A stretch of 64,000 bases of DNA from Congeria kusceri (lineage: Eukaryota > Mollusca > Bivalvia > Myida > Dreissenidae). Shown in pieces: positions 35,120-46,649 of this stretch (the first letter of the stretch is position 1; the number at the start of each line of letters is the position of its first letter). The stretch lies in assembly GCA_027627225.1 (NCBI GenBank), contig CM051036.1, positions 39,752,926-39,816,925 on the forward strand. Reading direction: 5' to 3'. A program made the position numbers and the translations under genes. The notes under the pieces are model-generated. The model was not told the DNA's origin. It was given only the letters and a program-made list of their open reading frames with translations, and ran no database searches.

Positions 35120-37707
35120 TACGTTATCTTCGCTCATACCCATTAGCTACCCTGTCAGAAGAATGGAGAGCAGCTGTAATGGCTACTTCTCTATCAAATA
35201 GCATAGGTACTGTGGTTTCTACAAACAAAACAATCGTAGAATTACCACCGTACGGAACAATGACCAAATCCGGTTTTGTTCGTATGTCCACACAGGACGC
35301 AGCCGCCGTTACTGAGCCGTCTGATAAGGCGTCGAGCCGAATAGGTGTATGTCCACGCGTCGTCCGATTGGACAACAGTGGAAGCACCGCCAGAGTTCCT
35401 GTCCGAATTTTCATTTTATCGACCAAACCCATTAAAATTGTTCCCAAAACCATCCTCTGTGAATTACAACCAGCAAAGGTACTTCGTTCATGGACACCAG
35501 AAATCCCAGAGACGCAATGTAAAGCGAATGTTGAGCAAGTACAGACATGTACAGTAGATAGAGACACGTTCTTTGATAATCTAGAAATTGACTAAAATCA
35601 TTTAGACTTCGATCAACAAGAACAGTTAAAAAACATGTTGTTTGAAGTGAGAGATGTGTTCTCTCAAGGCCCTCTAGATCTTGGTAGTACCGATCTTGTT
35701 CGCCACACCATTAAACTCAATAATAACGAACCATTTAAAGAACCTCAAAGGCGGGTGCCGCCTGGTCTTATAAACGAGGTTCGTGAACATGTCCAAGAAA
35801 TGCTAGACATTGGCGCCATTCGCCCATCGTCTAGTCCTTACTCATCAAATGTCGTCATTGTGAGAAAAAAGGACGGTAGTATTCGTTTTTGTATTGACTA
35901 CAGAAAGCTGAATAGCCGTACACACAAGGATGCGTATGCTATTCCTCGCATTGACGACACTATTCGTCTTCTTGCCGATTCTCGCTACTTTACTAAGCTC
36001 GACTTAAAGTCGTGATACTGGCAAGTGGAGATGGCGGAGGACGACAAAGAAAAAACAGCATTTTAAGTTGGCAATTTAGGCTTCTTTGAGTGTAATAAGA
36101 TGCCATTCGGGCTCTGTAACGCCCCGGCAACCTTCCAGCGATTGATGGAGCGTTGCATGGGGGAATTAAACCTCAATGAATGCCTCATATACCTGGATTA
36201 TATTATTGTGTTTAAGCTTAAGCTTAAAGCCTCAAAGTGCGAATTCATGAAACCGGAATTTGTCTATATCGGTCACTTAGTCTCAAAAGATGGCATCAAA
36301 ACCTACCCAAGTAAAATAGATGCGATACTGAATTGGAAAGTACCGAAAACTATTAAAGAGGTCAGAAGCATTTTAGGATTCGCCGGCTATTATCGTAAAT
36401 GTATACAAAACTTTGCCCAAATAGCCCGGCCACTCAACGACCTCTTGATATTCAACTCTGGAAAGAAACAAAGTAAAACGAAAACGGCTCACTTCACCTG
36501 GGGTGAAGAGCAACAGAATGCCTTCGATTCGCTTGTTCACCAGGTATCGACGGCCCCTGTACTTGCGTACGCGGACTATTCAAAGCCGTTTATGTTGCAT
36601 ACAGACGCGTCGTCGCATGGTCTTGGTGCAGTATTGTATCAAGAGCACGACGGCGTCGAAAGATTAGTTGCTTTTGCGAGCCGCAGTTTCAAGACATCCG
36701 AACGGAATTACCATGCAAGTAAGCTGGAATTTTTAGCTCTTAAATGGGCCATCACCGACAAATTCCACGATTACTTGTACTGTATCCCGTTCGATGTTTT
36801 CACTGACAACAACCCACTGACATTTGTGCAAAGCTCTGCCAAATTAGATGCTTGTGGGCATAGGTGGGTCGCCGCCTTGTCCAACTACGATTTCAAAATT
36901 CACTACAGGTCTGGAAAATTGAATGTTGAGGCTGATGCCCTCTCCAGGCTAGATCAGGACGTTATTCAATCTGTCCTGGTTTCGCATTCAACCCCTGTAG
37001 TCGTTCAGACCTATGAAAACAATACATGTGATCCCCCGGAAGTACTGAAATCCGACGACTGGGTAAACGGTCAAAATGTTGACCCTATAATATCACGGGT
37101 TAAGGCGCTGCTTTCTCTGAACTGGAAACCTGATCAAAGAAATGTGCATGAAATTCCTCCGGGAGTTAAAAAGTATGTCAGAGTGCTCAAGAATCTCCAT
37201 ATAGATGATGGAATTCTTATGCACACAAGTAAATTGCATGATCAGACTGTTCAACAAGTTGTTTTGCCCGAATCGGCTAGAATGCATATATTTAAAGCCT
37301 TATATGATGATATGGGTCACCAGGGTAGAGATCGGACAATATCTTTATTCAAAAAACGATTTTATTGGCCTGGGATGGATTCTGACATTACAAAATGGAT
37401 CCGAGAATGCGACCGATGCATTCGTAGTACAACTGCCCCTTGTATTGCCACCGGTCTAGTCAACATAACATCGACGGCCCCTATGCAATTGGTGTGCATA
37501 GATTTTCTGTCGTTAGAAGCATCAAAAGGAGGTTACGAAAACATACTCGTAATAACTGATCATTTTACGCGATATGCTCAAGCGATCCCGACTCGTAACC
37601 AAACAGCTCACACCACTGCAAAAGCCTTGTTCGACAACTACTTTGTCCATTACGGGTTCCCGAAAAGCTACATAGCGATCGCGGACAGAATTTCATGTCA
37701 CGCGTGA
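35116..37707 (+). pseudogene. Reverse transcriptase, RNase H and integrase start of pol, defective
   Basis: One frame with internal stops (TAA at 35593, TGA at 36013, TAA at 36064). RT motifs: IRPSSSPYSSNVVIVRKKDG, FCIDYRKLN, FTKLDLKS, MPFGLCNAPATFQRLM and CLIYLDY. The usual Y-x-D-D core reads YLDY, and the segment after IIVF that joins palm to the KASKCEF motif is missing (deletion at a repeat of aagctt). RNase H: LHTDASSHGLGAVLYQ and FTDNNPL. Integrase: zinc-binding GHQGRDRT...RECDRC and core entry VCIDFLSLEA. The integrase reading breaks near 37675 and continues in another frame. The lesions make the enzyme inactive; the order of domains is that of Ty3/gypsy. Confidence 0.88.
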
Positions 37708-38567
37708 TAAATAAGCTATGTAGAATCGCAGGCATTAAACAAACCCGCACAACTGCTTACAATCCACAAGGAAATGGCCAGTGCGAGAGCATTAATGGCA
37801 CATTGTTACAGATGCTACGTACACTGGACTATAAACAAACAGCAGACTGGAAGTCCGCAGTACCAGCGCTCGTCCACGCATATAATGTGACAAGAAATGA
37901 GTGCACTGGTTACTCGCCATACGAACTTATGTTTGGGCGTACACCTCGTCTTACGATCGACGCAGTTCTGGGTTTGAAAAGGCAGAGTGTCGGGGACTCA
38001 GCACCTTCCACATACATTAAAGAATTGCAACAACACCTAGGTGCTGCATATAAAACAGCATGCCAAGTGACGCGTGAACGCGGAATAAAAGCAAAACAAC
38101 ATTATGACAGGAAGGTGCGAGAAACAGCTATACACGTGGGCGACAGAGTGCTGCTTCGCAATTATGATTTAAAAGGAACCAACAAAATTGCAGATATATG
38201 GGCAGAACGTGCGTATATTGTGATTGACAAGCCTGATCCGACAGCTCCCGTGTTTCGTATCCAGCGTGAAGGCGACGAAAGCATCGAGAAGACAGTTCAC
38301 CGGAACCACTTACTACCAGTCCGTCATCTGCCACTAGATGTTGACTCAACATCGGAAACATCTTATCAGTGCGACTCATCAGACGCCGAATCTGGTATGT
38401 CGGATTCGGAACAGCCGTCGGGCAGCAGTACAGACAACAGGAAGTCGAGGTCAGTCTATGTACCACCGCAGAAGAGGAAGCCGGGAGAGCCAGGGTTATT
38501 ACCCTGCAGGTCAAGACGCGCTACACGGCCGTCAGCATGGATGAGAACAGGCGACTACTTAGTGTAA
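37695..38567 (+). pseudogene. Integrase C-terminal half of pol, out of frame
   Basis: Contains TAYNPQGNGQCESINGTL (integrase core with the catalytic Glu), the GYSPYELMFGRTPR motif and the tail VHRNHLLPVRHLP typical of gypsy integrases, then a Ser/Asp-rich end and a stop at 38565. It is separated from the upstream integrase frame by a one-base-type shift; the catalytic Asp region is readable in this frame just before 37695. Integrase joins the cDNA to the host genome. Confidence 0.85.
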
Positions 38568-38892
38568 ATGTATATTAACACACCGTGACTGATTATTTAC
38601 GATAACTGTACAGTCTTATTATTTTTTTATTAATTTTTAATATGTCATGTGTTCAAACATTGTTATACGTGTATTTTATTTCAACGCAATGTACCCTAAA
38701 TTTTAGTTTGAATCACGTATGTGAGATAAATACTTATAAATTTGTTATCTCCATTATTAATATTATTTTGTCAAGATCGGTTGCGTGTTTACTACGCCAT
38801 GGTTTAAACGCACTTCATTAATTATCACTGACACTTGTCGCGATATTTTTGTTTTCGATTTAATCGAAAGCAGATGTCGAGGACGACATCAA

Positions 38893-38907
38893 AATCGGAG
38901 GAGGGTA
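38893..38907 (+). promoter_or_regulatory. Polypurine tract of the gypsy element
   Basis: AATCGGAGGAGGGTAA lies a few bases before the 3' LTR. This purine run fits the primer for plus-strand cDNA synthesis. Confidence 0.6.
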
Positions 38908-38910
38908 ATA

Positions 38911-39645
38911 TGTTACAGGGCGTTTATAATACGATTCTGAAATAAATATTCAACAATTATGCTTTGTGTTATTGTTATTTTAAAGCCCATTTTATATTAA
39001 TAATCTGTTAATTTCACATTGTGCAGCTTAAATTTTTAATTTAAGATAGTACATGTAGTTAATGGAAAGTAAAAGTATAAATTGTAGATAGTAGTTGTAG
39101 TTACATGTACATTCATTTATTTTTAGTAGTTTAACTGTTAAGGCTATTATTTAGTTGAAAAGATTAAGATAACTAAATCTCACTTTCTACTAACATGAAG
39201 TTCACTTACTTCCTAGCCCATGCACTTTAATCTGATAATTGCTCAAAAATATCCAATCACCTGTATCGAATGATAGAAACCTGTCATTCGATACTTTCAT
39301 TTCGTGCAAGAAGGACATTTATAATATTTATTATTATAAATATACTTATTACAGGTAATTATATTATATCTTTGTTTTGTGTCTTATTGTATTATTTGTA
39401 TTTGACATTGTTACAAATTGCTAGTAATTATTATTTATCATGATTATATATTATACTTCAATTAATTCGCCGTCGGATCACATAATTCTTGTTGTATTGT
39501 TGTATTGTTATTAGTCATTCGATACTTTCATTTCGTGCAAGAAGGACATTTATAATATTTATTATTATAAATATACTTATTACAGATGCCGAAAGAGTTT
39601 CTTCTGTTTCCTCAAAACAGAATATATAATAATTACCACGATATA
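38911..39645 (+). repeat. 3' LTR
   Basis: Same sequence as the 5' LTR with five substitutions in about 735 aligned bases and one 8-bp length difference. It also holds the internal 72-bp direct repeat. The right end runs into ATATATATAT, which blurs the border. Confidence 0.92.
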
Positions 39646-40060
39646 TATATGCTTGTAATTAACATCAGGGATGACAACACGTATGATAAAATCGAAATCC
39701 GAAACGCCTATCTGAATGTTGATGTTCAAGTGACGTAATCACATATTATATTGACAGTTAAGATGCAATGTTCTTCATGTAAATGCAGCCAGATCTGCTG
39801 GAAAAGCGCCCGAAAATTATGCTGACATGCACAACAATATGTCATCCGCATGATAAACGTTGGTGTTTTGACCGCGATTATTAGAAAAAACTTTGTAGCG
39901 TAGATAACTGTGATATCTTTACTTTTGTATAAAAATCTATATTGAATGATGGTGAAAATCGTAAACAGTTGTGCGTGCGAAAATTCAACATTTTATGACA
40001 TGCAGAAAATGTACTATTTCCGATTAAGAACGATATGTCTATTTAATAAAGATTGCCCTT
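39646..40060 (+). repeat. Right part of the old repeat split by the gypsy element
   Basis: Matches the reverse complement of about 51790-52200: shared words are gtaattaacatcaggg.., gcagccagatctgctggaaa/agcagatctggct, catgcggatgacatattg and tttccgattaagaacgatat. Together with 29550-30385 it forms one copy of the repeat. Confidence 0.7.
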
Positions 40061-40505
40061 AACGCTGAATTGCTCACGGATTATCATAGTCGCCCTTTAT
40101 ACTGTTAAACGAACAATCGAAGAAAGAAAATATACTGCAATCTTGTTAATATTTATGAAATCTTGTCAGTAAGTTTTATTAGTGCAATCAAGGTGTTAGA
40201 GTAACACGACCTGCATAAATGCCTATCCCGTTTTAGTCACGAATAGTTTAAATTCCTTTCCAAATATTGTTAAAGGATCAAGTTACTAGGGTCGATAAGG
40301 GCCGATTTTGGCCCATAAAATTGACGATTTTTTAATTTCTGTTACAAACAATACCAATCATGCCTGTAGTTAGATCATGATGTGCGCTTGACGCTGACAT
40401 GAATATCGAACCATCGCGTGGACGTATGACGTCACGCGAAACGTTCAAACAGCGTGCGTTTCTTCGAAAACAACGATTTCTGTCAATTTTATCACTTTTG
40501 TTGTA

Positions 40506-40628
40506 AAATTTAACTACCAGCGCATGTGAGTACCACAACCATTTTTCAAAGAGACATGTAATTTAAATCAGTCTTTTTGTTTTGTTAATATTTTTTTGGT
40601 ACTCGCATGCGCTGTTGGTTAAAAATAA
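40506..40628. repeat. Inverted repeat (hairpin-forming)
   Basis: Arms around accagcgcatgtgagtacca and tggtactcgcatgcgctgtt are inverted, extended by aaatttaac/gttaaaaat, with about 75 bases between. Probably the ends of a tiny foldback element. Confidence 0.65.
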
Positions 40629-43600
40629 ACTTTTGTTAATTTAGACATTCGGGGAAATTGGCTTTTAACTGATATTCTTAATTGATTAGTAAGCAACTTG
40701 TCATTCGTGGCTCAATGATATCGCTACACTTGCAGTTTTCCGTATTTTGTTAATGCACTTAACACCAGTAATCCAACATAATACGGCTGTTAATACGCAT
40801 TCAACCATGTCGTTCATTTTTCCCCGTATGTTATTACTACTAAATCAAACAATTAAAACATTGTTGGTAGATACATCTACCGTTTTTTAGCATTATCGGC
40901 ATATATATTAATGCAAATACTTCCTAGACGCATTAATAGCAAACGAAAAAAATCTTACCTGATTGGATATATCAATAATCCAACTTGCATCAACTTATGT
41001 TCGATTTGAACATAATCATAACACACTATACTAGTTTTACACTCATTCCAATTATGTGATTTTCCTAGCTCCAAATACGGTATTTACCATCACTGCCATA
41101 TTCCATTTTCCATAAGGCATGATGTTGCTCGAAATACAACGTATTTAGACCGGGACATACATGTACATACTGTACAGTAGGCATTATACTCCTTTTTTTT
41201 CTCGTTAGATTTATAATACTGTCATGCTTACATTTTCGTCGAAAAATGTTATATCATAATTTCTAACACATTGAATCGTGTTTGGTTTTTAAGATTGAAG
41301 ATTCTTACTGATCTACGTGAGAAGTTATTTTCCGAAAATTGTGACGATTCTATTACGTCACATACCGTACCTATGATAACTGTAGTGGCGTAGCGCTAAC
41401 AGTACAGAATTGGACAGGGCCAACACAATATGCCCCACACATCATTGATGGTGGGGGCATAACAATTTATATATAAACTTTATGATGTTAAGATTTGTAT
41501 TTAAAAGACTTTGGTTTTTTAATATTAAACTATATTTCGACACCTCAGAATGAAAAGGGTCTATCTTACACATGTGAAAGAAGCAGATAGGCCCTTTTAT
41601 TTCATTTTCAATTATCAGTGAGATAAAATTGGCAATTGCCTGTTTGAAACAGAGAAAATTATCACTCCGGTAATTTTCACTGTGTCTCACTAGTTCCCGA
41701 TTTAATACAGTAAATAAAATGAACCGTTAACTATGCCGAGCTCAAGTGTTTTTTTTTTAACTAAATGCTTTAAGATAGCACACGAAATGTAACGAAACTG
41801 CGTAAAAAGCATAAAATAAAAAGAAAATGTGTAGGTTACGTTAGAATATCGATTTTTGATTCACTCGTGATCATAGATAATATAATGTTCACTCGTAGCT
41901 GCGCAACTCGTGAAAATAAAAATTTATATGATCACTCATGAATTGAAAATAGATATTGTACCGAAACCAAAAAACATCCTCTATTTCATTCTAAGGTGGC
42001 GATTTACAATTCATCAAATTAATCTTAAAATAACACACACCCGAAATTTTAAACGTATTTCGTCACTTTGTTATTCTTATTTAAATACTAGTTAGTAATA
42101 TTCATGTTTAGTGTTTGTCCCAATCGTCTTCCCAATCAGAAGTCTCAGAAGTTGATATTGTACAAAACAAATACACTTGCTTTCTGAATATTTGGTCGGG
42201 AAATCCAACAGTATCTTCCACTGTTCTAAAAATTCTGTAAATTTTATTATGATCCTGATCGATATATAAAACAATCCAAATATATCGCTTTCATTTTAAA
42301 CATAACTGTCTAACTCTGCTCAAAATGTAGGTTATATTATAAAGTTAGTTTTTAAGTCCGCATTCGTGTTCATATATCAGACTTCGCGAAACCTCTAAAT
42401 CAGCTGTCACCATAATTAGTATCATTGGTATAGACCGCATGTTATGTACATGATATATACACTGTTCAATAATTAATTGAATGATGTAGTCTATACTTCT
42501 AATTGTAGAGTCATTCGAAATGATGTGAAAGTACCGCAACAATAAAGAACCTATTCACATATTTGCAAATTGACATTTTCAGCTTGCATGATCAGTTTGC
42601 ATGATCAGTGATGTCATTTAAAGTTTAAATTCGATTCGAAAGACATATACAATAATGCAGTTGGAACGAAAGCATACATAAAATTTACATCAGATAACAT
42701 GTAATGAGTACTTAGTAGTAATTTCATATGCAATTTACATGTTATTCAGCAATAAATCTGCCGGTTTGAAACGATGATCCGTTTCAATCCTTTCAAGTTA
42801 CCGCTTTAATATGCGTACACTAAAGATAATATGCAAATTTAATGGATGTATTTTTTTGTATTACTTACGCAGTATTTTCCGTTTTAATGACTTTCTCTTG
42901 CATATTTTTATTACAAAATGCTTAAGAAACCGAAAAGAAAATTTTGAAGCGTCATTATGCTTAACCTAACCACATACAATTACGTTGCAGATACAATCCA
43001 TACACCTTAGTCGGTATGCCAAATGCCAAAAAGTGACCTGACCCTCCAAAATAGTACGCACAAAATGTTTTTGTCTAACATGGTTCTTTAACATGTCCCT
43101 TCTAAGAAACCAAATCATACAACTTTGTCATCATTGAGCATTTTGATATATTCAAGATGGCTTCCGAGATGGCTCCTAAGATGGCCGTGGAAATTTTAAA
43201 ATCGACATCTGTCCTTTAAATTACATGAAAGCATGAGAAAACAAAAACATTTTGAGCATATGCATTGTATATGTTGTTTGAAACACCATAATACACTTGT
43301 TTTTTCAAACATTTTAAGCTAAACACCAGTTGAAAAATCCTAAATGTCATACAAAATAGCTTCCAAAATGTATTATTTCTCAAATAAAATAGTATTTGTA
43401 AAATGTTTATAGATTTTGAGAACACAATTAGTGTTTGTATGTTACTTATGAATAATAGAATGAAAGTTATAACACGAATCCATGTGATATCAATATTTGA
43501 ATGGCAGTTTTTATAAAAACATGACTTAGTTGTTATTTGTTTAATCAATTTTAAAGAGTCATGTTTTGCAGAGTATGTCTTTTCTGCATTATAACAACTA

Positions 43601-44249
43601 TAACATGACAATTCCTAGCATATTTTGAAGGCAAGTGCCAATTACTATTTTATCTGCACCTAGAAATGCGTACAGGTGCTAAATCTGGAGGTATGTTGTT
43701 ACTTTAAAGTAAATGGCGCTGGCGTGAATACATATATAAAAATTTCACATCACATATTCAGTAGGAAGACCTAAAAAAAATCAGATATAGTTATAATTGA
43801 TTGATGTGTCATCATCTGGTCGGTGTATATTCTGGCCTTCAAATGGTACTGTACAAAATGTCATGGACAACTAATGGCGGTATGTCTTCGACCAACATTA
43901 CCAATACAACATTAAGAGTAGAACACGAATACACTCTAGGAAGTCAGAAGACTGCAATCAATCATAAACTAAAACTTACGACACCACTACCGTCTTAAAG
44001 ACGTTCGCAACAAAAATAAAAGAATAATTGGGTTAATTTCTCCTTTTACCTTATTATTTCTTAATTGTTTATAGGTTACAATATATTATTTCAATCAATA
44101 AATATAAATCTGTGAAAGTCATTAAGTTCCAGTCAATGGTTAAAAGTTCCTAAAGCATTATCAAAACCACACGTATACAATGTATTGCAAAACAAATTAG
44201 TTAAAGGAAAGATCCATTAAATATCTTCATTCTATTCTGGCAATTGAAA
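40629..44249. other. No gene seen; AT-rich with scattered repeats
   Basis: No exon or protein family could be recognised. It contains a stretch (42340-42440) that recurs inverted at 54110-54205 and another (about 43030-43180, with gatggcttccgagatggc) that recurs inverted at about 50560-50710. Open frames such as 43216-43611 on the minus strand are composition-driven. Confidence 0.5.
42340..42440 (+). repeat. Repeat with inverted copy at 54110-54205
   Basis: About 95 bp: aagtccgcattcgtgttc, gaaacctctaaatcagctgt and caccataattagtatc appear as reverse complements at 54110-54205 with few changes. Confidence 0.75.
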
Positions 44250-44373
44250 CGATGTTTACGTAAACACAAAGCACGAAAAAGGCTACACATGTACCCTATT
44301 TAAAGTCCAATATTTCCCAAACAAAGTCGGTGACCCATTATTTGTATTAATGTTTTGATGTAAGTGTACATAT

Positions 44374-45456
44374 TTGCATGTATTGCGAAAACGTGGTCGA
44401 TTGTTACCTCCCGAAAAGTGGACGTATGATGGTCAACCAATAGAAGTTGTAAATGATTTCAATTATCTCGGAACAGTTTTTAATTATACCGGCAACTTTA
44501 ATTTGAACCAAGAATATCTATCTGGTAAAGCACTTAAAGCCATGAATATTTTATTCAACAAATGTAAGGAATTTGATTTAAAACCTGAAACCATTTGTCA
44601 GTTGTTTGACGCCTTCGTGGGATCAATTTTAAATTATGCATGTGAAGTGTGGGGAAACACAAAGTCTAAAGAAATAGAACGAATTCACCTAAAATTTTGC
44701 AAAAGATTACTGAATGTTAATAAAACCACGTGCAATGCAGCGGTTTATGGCGATTTAGGTAGATATCCTCTTTTTATAAATCGTTATATTAGAATTTTAA
44801 AATACTGGTTTAAGTTATCAAATACTGACAACATTATATTAAAAACGGTATACTTACAGGCCCTTCAAGATAGTCAGAATGGCCACACCAATTGGGTTTC
44901 AAATGTTAAGAAGCTTTTTGACAATTACGGGGTTTCCTATGTATTTGATGATGTCAATGCTGTCGATGTTAATGTGTTTTTATGCCAATTTAAAAGTAGA
45001 ATTATTGATATGTATATCCAGGATTGGTATAGAACAGTAGATAATAGCCCTGTGTTAGACATGTATCGTTTATTTAAACCTGTGTATGGCTATGAATGTT
45101 ATTTAGATATTGTTCCCAAATCCTTAAGATCATATATTGCTAAATTAAGATTATCAGTTTTACCGCTTAGAATTCAAATTGGTCGATATGCGTCTCAAAA
45201 TATTCCTAGAAACGAAAGATATTGTCTTTGTTGTAACGAAATTGATATTGAAGACGAATTTCATTTTATTTGTAAATGCTTAAATTTTATCGATATTAGA
45301 AAAAAATATATAAAACGATTTTACTACAATAGACCGTCTGTTCACAAATTTCATCAATTATTAAAAAGTAATAATAAAAATGAACTTATAATGCTAGCTA
45401 AGTATATTAAAGAAGCGCTAAAAATAAGAAATACCTTCCTGAACACTACTGTGTAA
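44374..45456 (+). pseudogene. LINE reverse transcriptase C-terminal part
   Basis: An open frame of 360 residues. It starts within the thumb region (WTYDGQPIEVVNDFNYLGTV), continues with YACEVWGNTKSKEIERIHLK and ends with a CLCCNE...FHFICKC zinc-knuckle-like motif and LAKYIKEALKIRNTF. This is the C-terminal third of a non-LTR retrotransposon polyprotein. The catalytic F/YADD part and the endonuclease are missing by 5' truncation. The clade cannot be assigned safely; the tandem TCTTG tail recalls RTE- or I-like elements. The first four or five codons may be target sequence. Confidence 0.82.
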
Positions 45457-45721
45457 CTTACACAGAGTTGTCCTCCTTTACACTAAAAACATTAATTAAA
45501 AATGACCGTTGTTTTCCTGTTATTCATACAACTATCTCTGTATTTTATGTGTTTATTTTATGTGTTTATGTGTATCCGTGTTTACAAATATTTTATGAGC
45601 ATAATTAAATGTTAAAATGATATAACGTGACAAAATGCATGTAAGATTATGATGTGTTTAGATGATGTACTATGTACAAATCTTAATAAACTGTCTTGTC
45701 TTGTCTTGTCTTGTCTTGTCA
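44379..45721 (+). mobile_element. 5'-truncated non-LTR retrotransposon insertion
   Basis: Starts inside the coding region and ends with AATAAACTG followed by five to six TCTTG units (45692-45720). It interrupts the first copy of the 320-bp tandem repeat; catgta-like sequence on both sides may be the target duplication. Confidence 0.75.
45692..45720 (+). repeat. (TCTTG)n 3' tail of the LINE
   Basis: Pentanucleotide run directly at the 3' end of the LINE insertion. Such tandem tails replace poly(A) in several LINE clades. Confidence 0.85.
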
Positions 45722-46529
45722 TGTATGTGCGAACAATTAAGAAAATCTGTCGTTTGGAAAAAAAATATATTGATGCATAATGAATGACGTTTCTAAAGGT
45801 ATTATTAATACCCATTTGACCTACTTATATGTCCAGCCAAATTCATTATTTTAACAGTAAATATAAGCAAATCGTTTTTTAATATCAAAATACACTTGTA
45901 TATTGCCAAATAAGACATGTGAAAACATTTCAGTTGAAAGAACCATACCTTGTTTGAAAAAAGCTCTCCTACATATACTGAAAACATTGATAACAAAATC
46001 CAAACTGAAAAAATGCTTCGACATGTACCGCATTCAAAACCTGATATTTCCGGACAAAGGCCGGTGACCCATATTTTTAACACTGTTTTGGTTTCAGTAT
46101 ACAATGACACATGTATATGAAATTTGTAACAAAACCTGTCGTTTGAAACAAAATATATTCGAATATTTGATTAATAATTGATGTTTTCAAAGGCATATTC
46201 AATGCATTATTAACCTCATTAAGTGTTCATTAAAAGTCATTTTTTAAATAGTAACTATAGATAACGGGCGCTTTATCATTAAACATGAACGCTTTATATA
46301 ATTTAGCATTGCTAGTCACACAAACCGAAAAAAGGGCTTCGACAGATAGCGCATTTAAACCCCAATATTTCCGGAACGAGGATGGCGACCCCTATTTGTA
46401 AGACTGTTTTAGTTTTAAGATACATTGATACATGTTTGTGCAAATTTTTAAGAAAATCTGTCGTTGGAAAAAAATTGGACGAAATTGTTGCGAACGTCTT
46501 TAACATACTGTCCTAACAAACACAGTCAA

Positions 46530-46649
46530 AATTTAGATAATCACTAGTTCTTCCTGGTAAATTTAGATAATCACTAGTTTGTCCTGGTAAATTTAGATAA
46601 TCACTAGTTTGTCCTGGTAAATTTAGATAATCACTAGTTTTTTCTGGTA
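46530..46649 (+). repeat. 30-bp minisatellite, four copies
   Basis: Exactly four units of aatttagataatcactagtt plus tgtcctggta, with changes at two or three positions. It follows the 320-bp repeat. Confidence 0.9.

Larger units (their letters stand above)
30386..39645 (+). mobile_element. Full-length but defective Ty3/gypsy LTR retrotransposon
   Basis: About 9.26 kb bounded by direct LTRs (30386-31128 and 38911-39645), with gag and pol in the order gag, protease, reverse transcriptase, RNase H, integrase and no envelope gene. The protease-RT-RNaseH-integrase order marks the Ty3/gypsy (Metaviridae) group. Flanking ATATA on both sides is a possible 5-bp target duplication, but the AT-rich target makes the boundary uncertain by 2-4 bases. 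Coding parts carry several frameshifts, stop codons and a deletion in the reverse transcriptase, so this copy cannot move by itself. Confidence 0.92.
44250..46510 (+). repeat. About 320-bp tandem repeat, three diverged copies
   Basis: Words such as aaatatttcc..aacaaag, ggtgacccatattt, gttttggtttcagta and aaatctgtcgtttggaaa recur near 44290, 46050 and 46370. The last two copies are about 321 bases apart. The first is split by a LINE fragment (44379-45721), after which its second half resumes at about 45722. No protein is encoded. Confidence 0.65.

Noticed and set aside
43216..43611. Minus-strand frame of 131 codons
   Set aside because: Low-complexity, Phe/Ile/Asn-rich reading of AT-rich DNA without family features or splice context.
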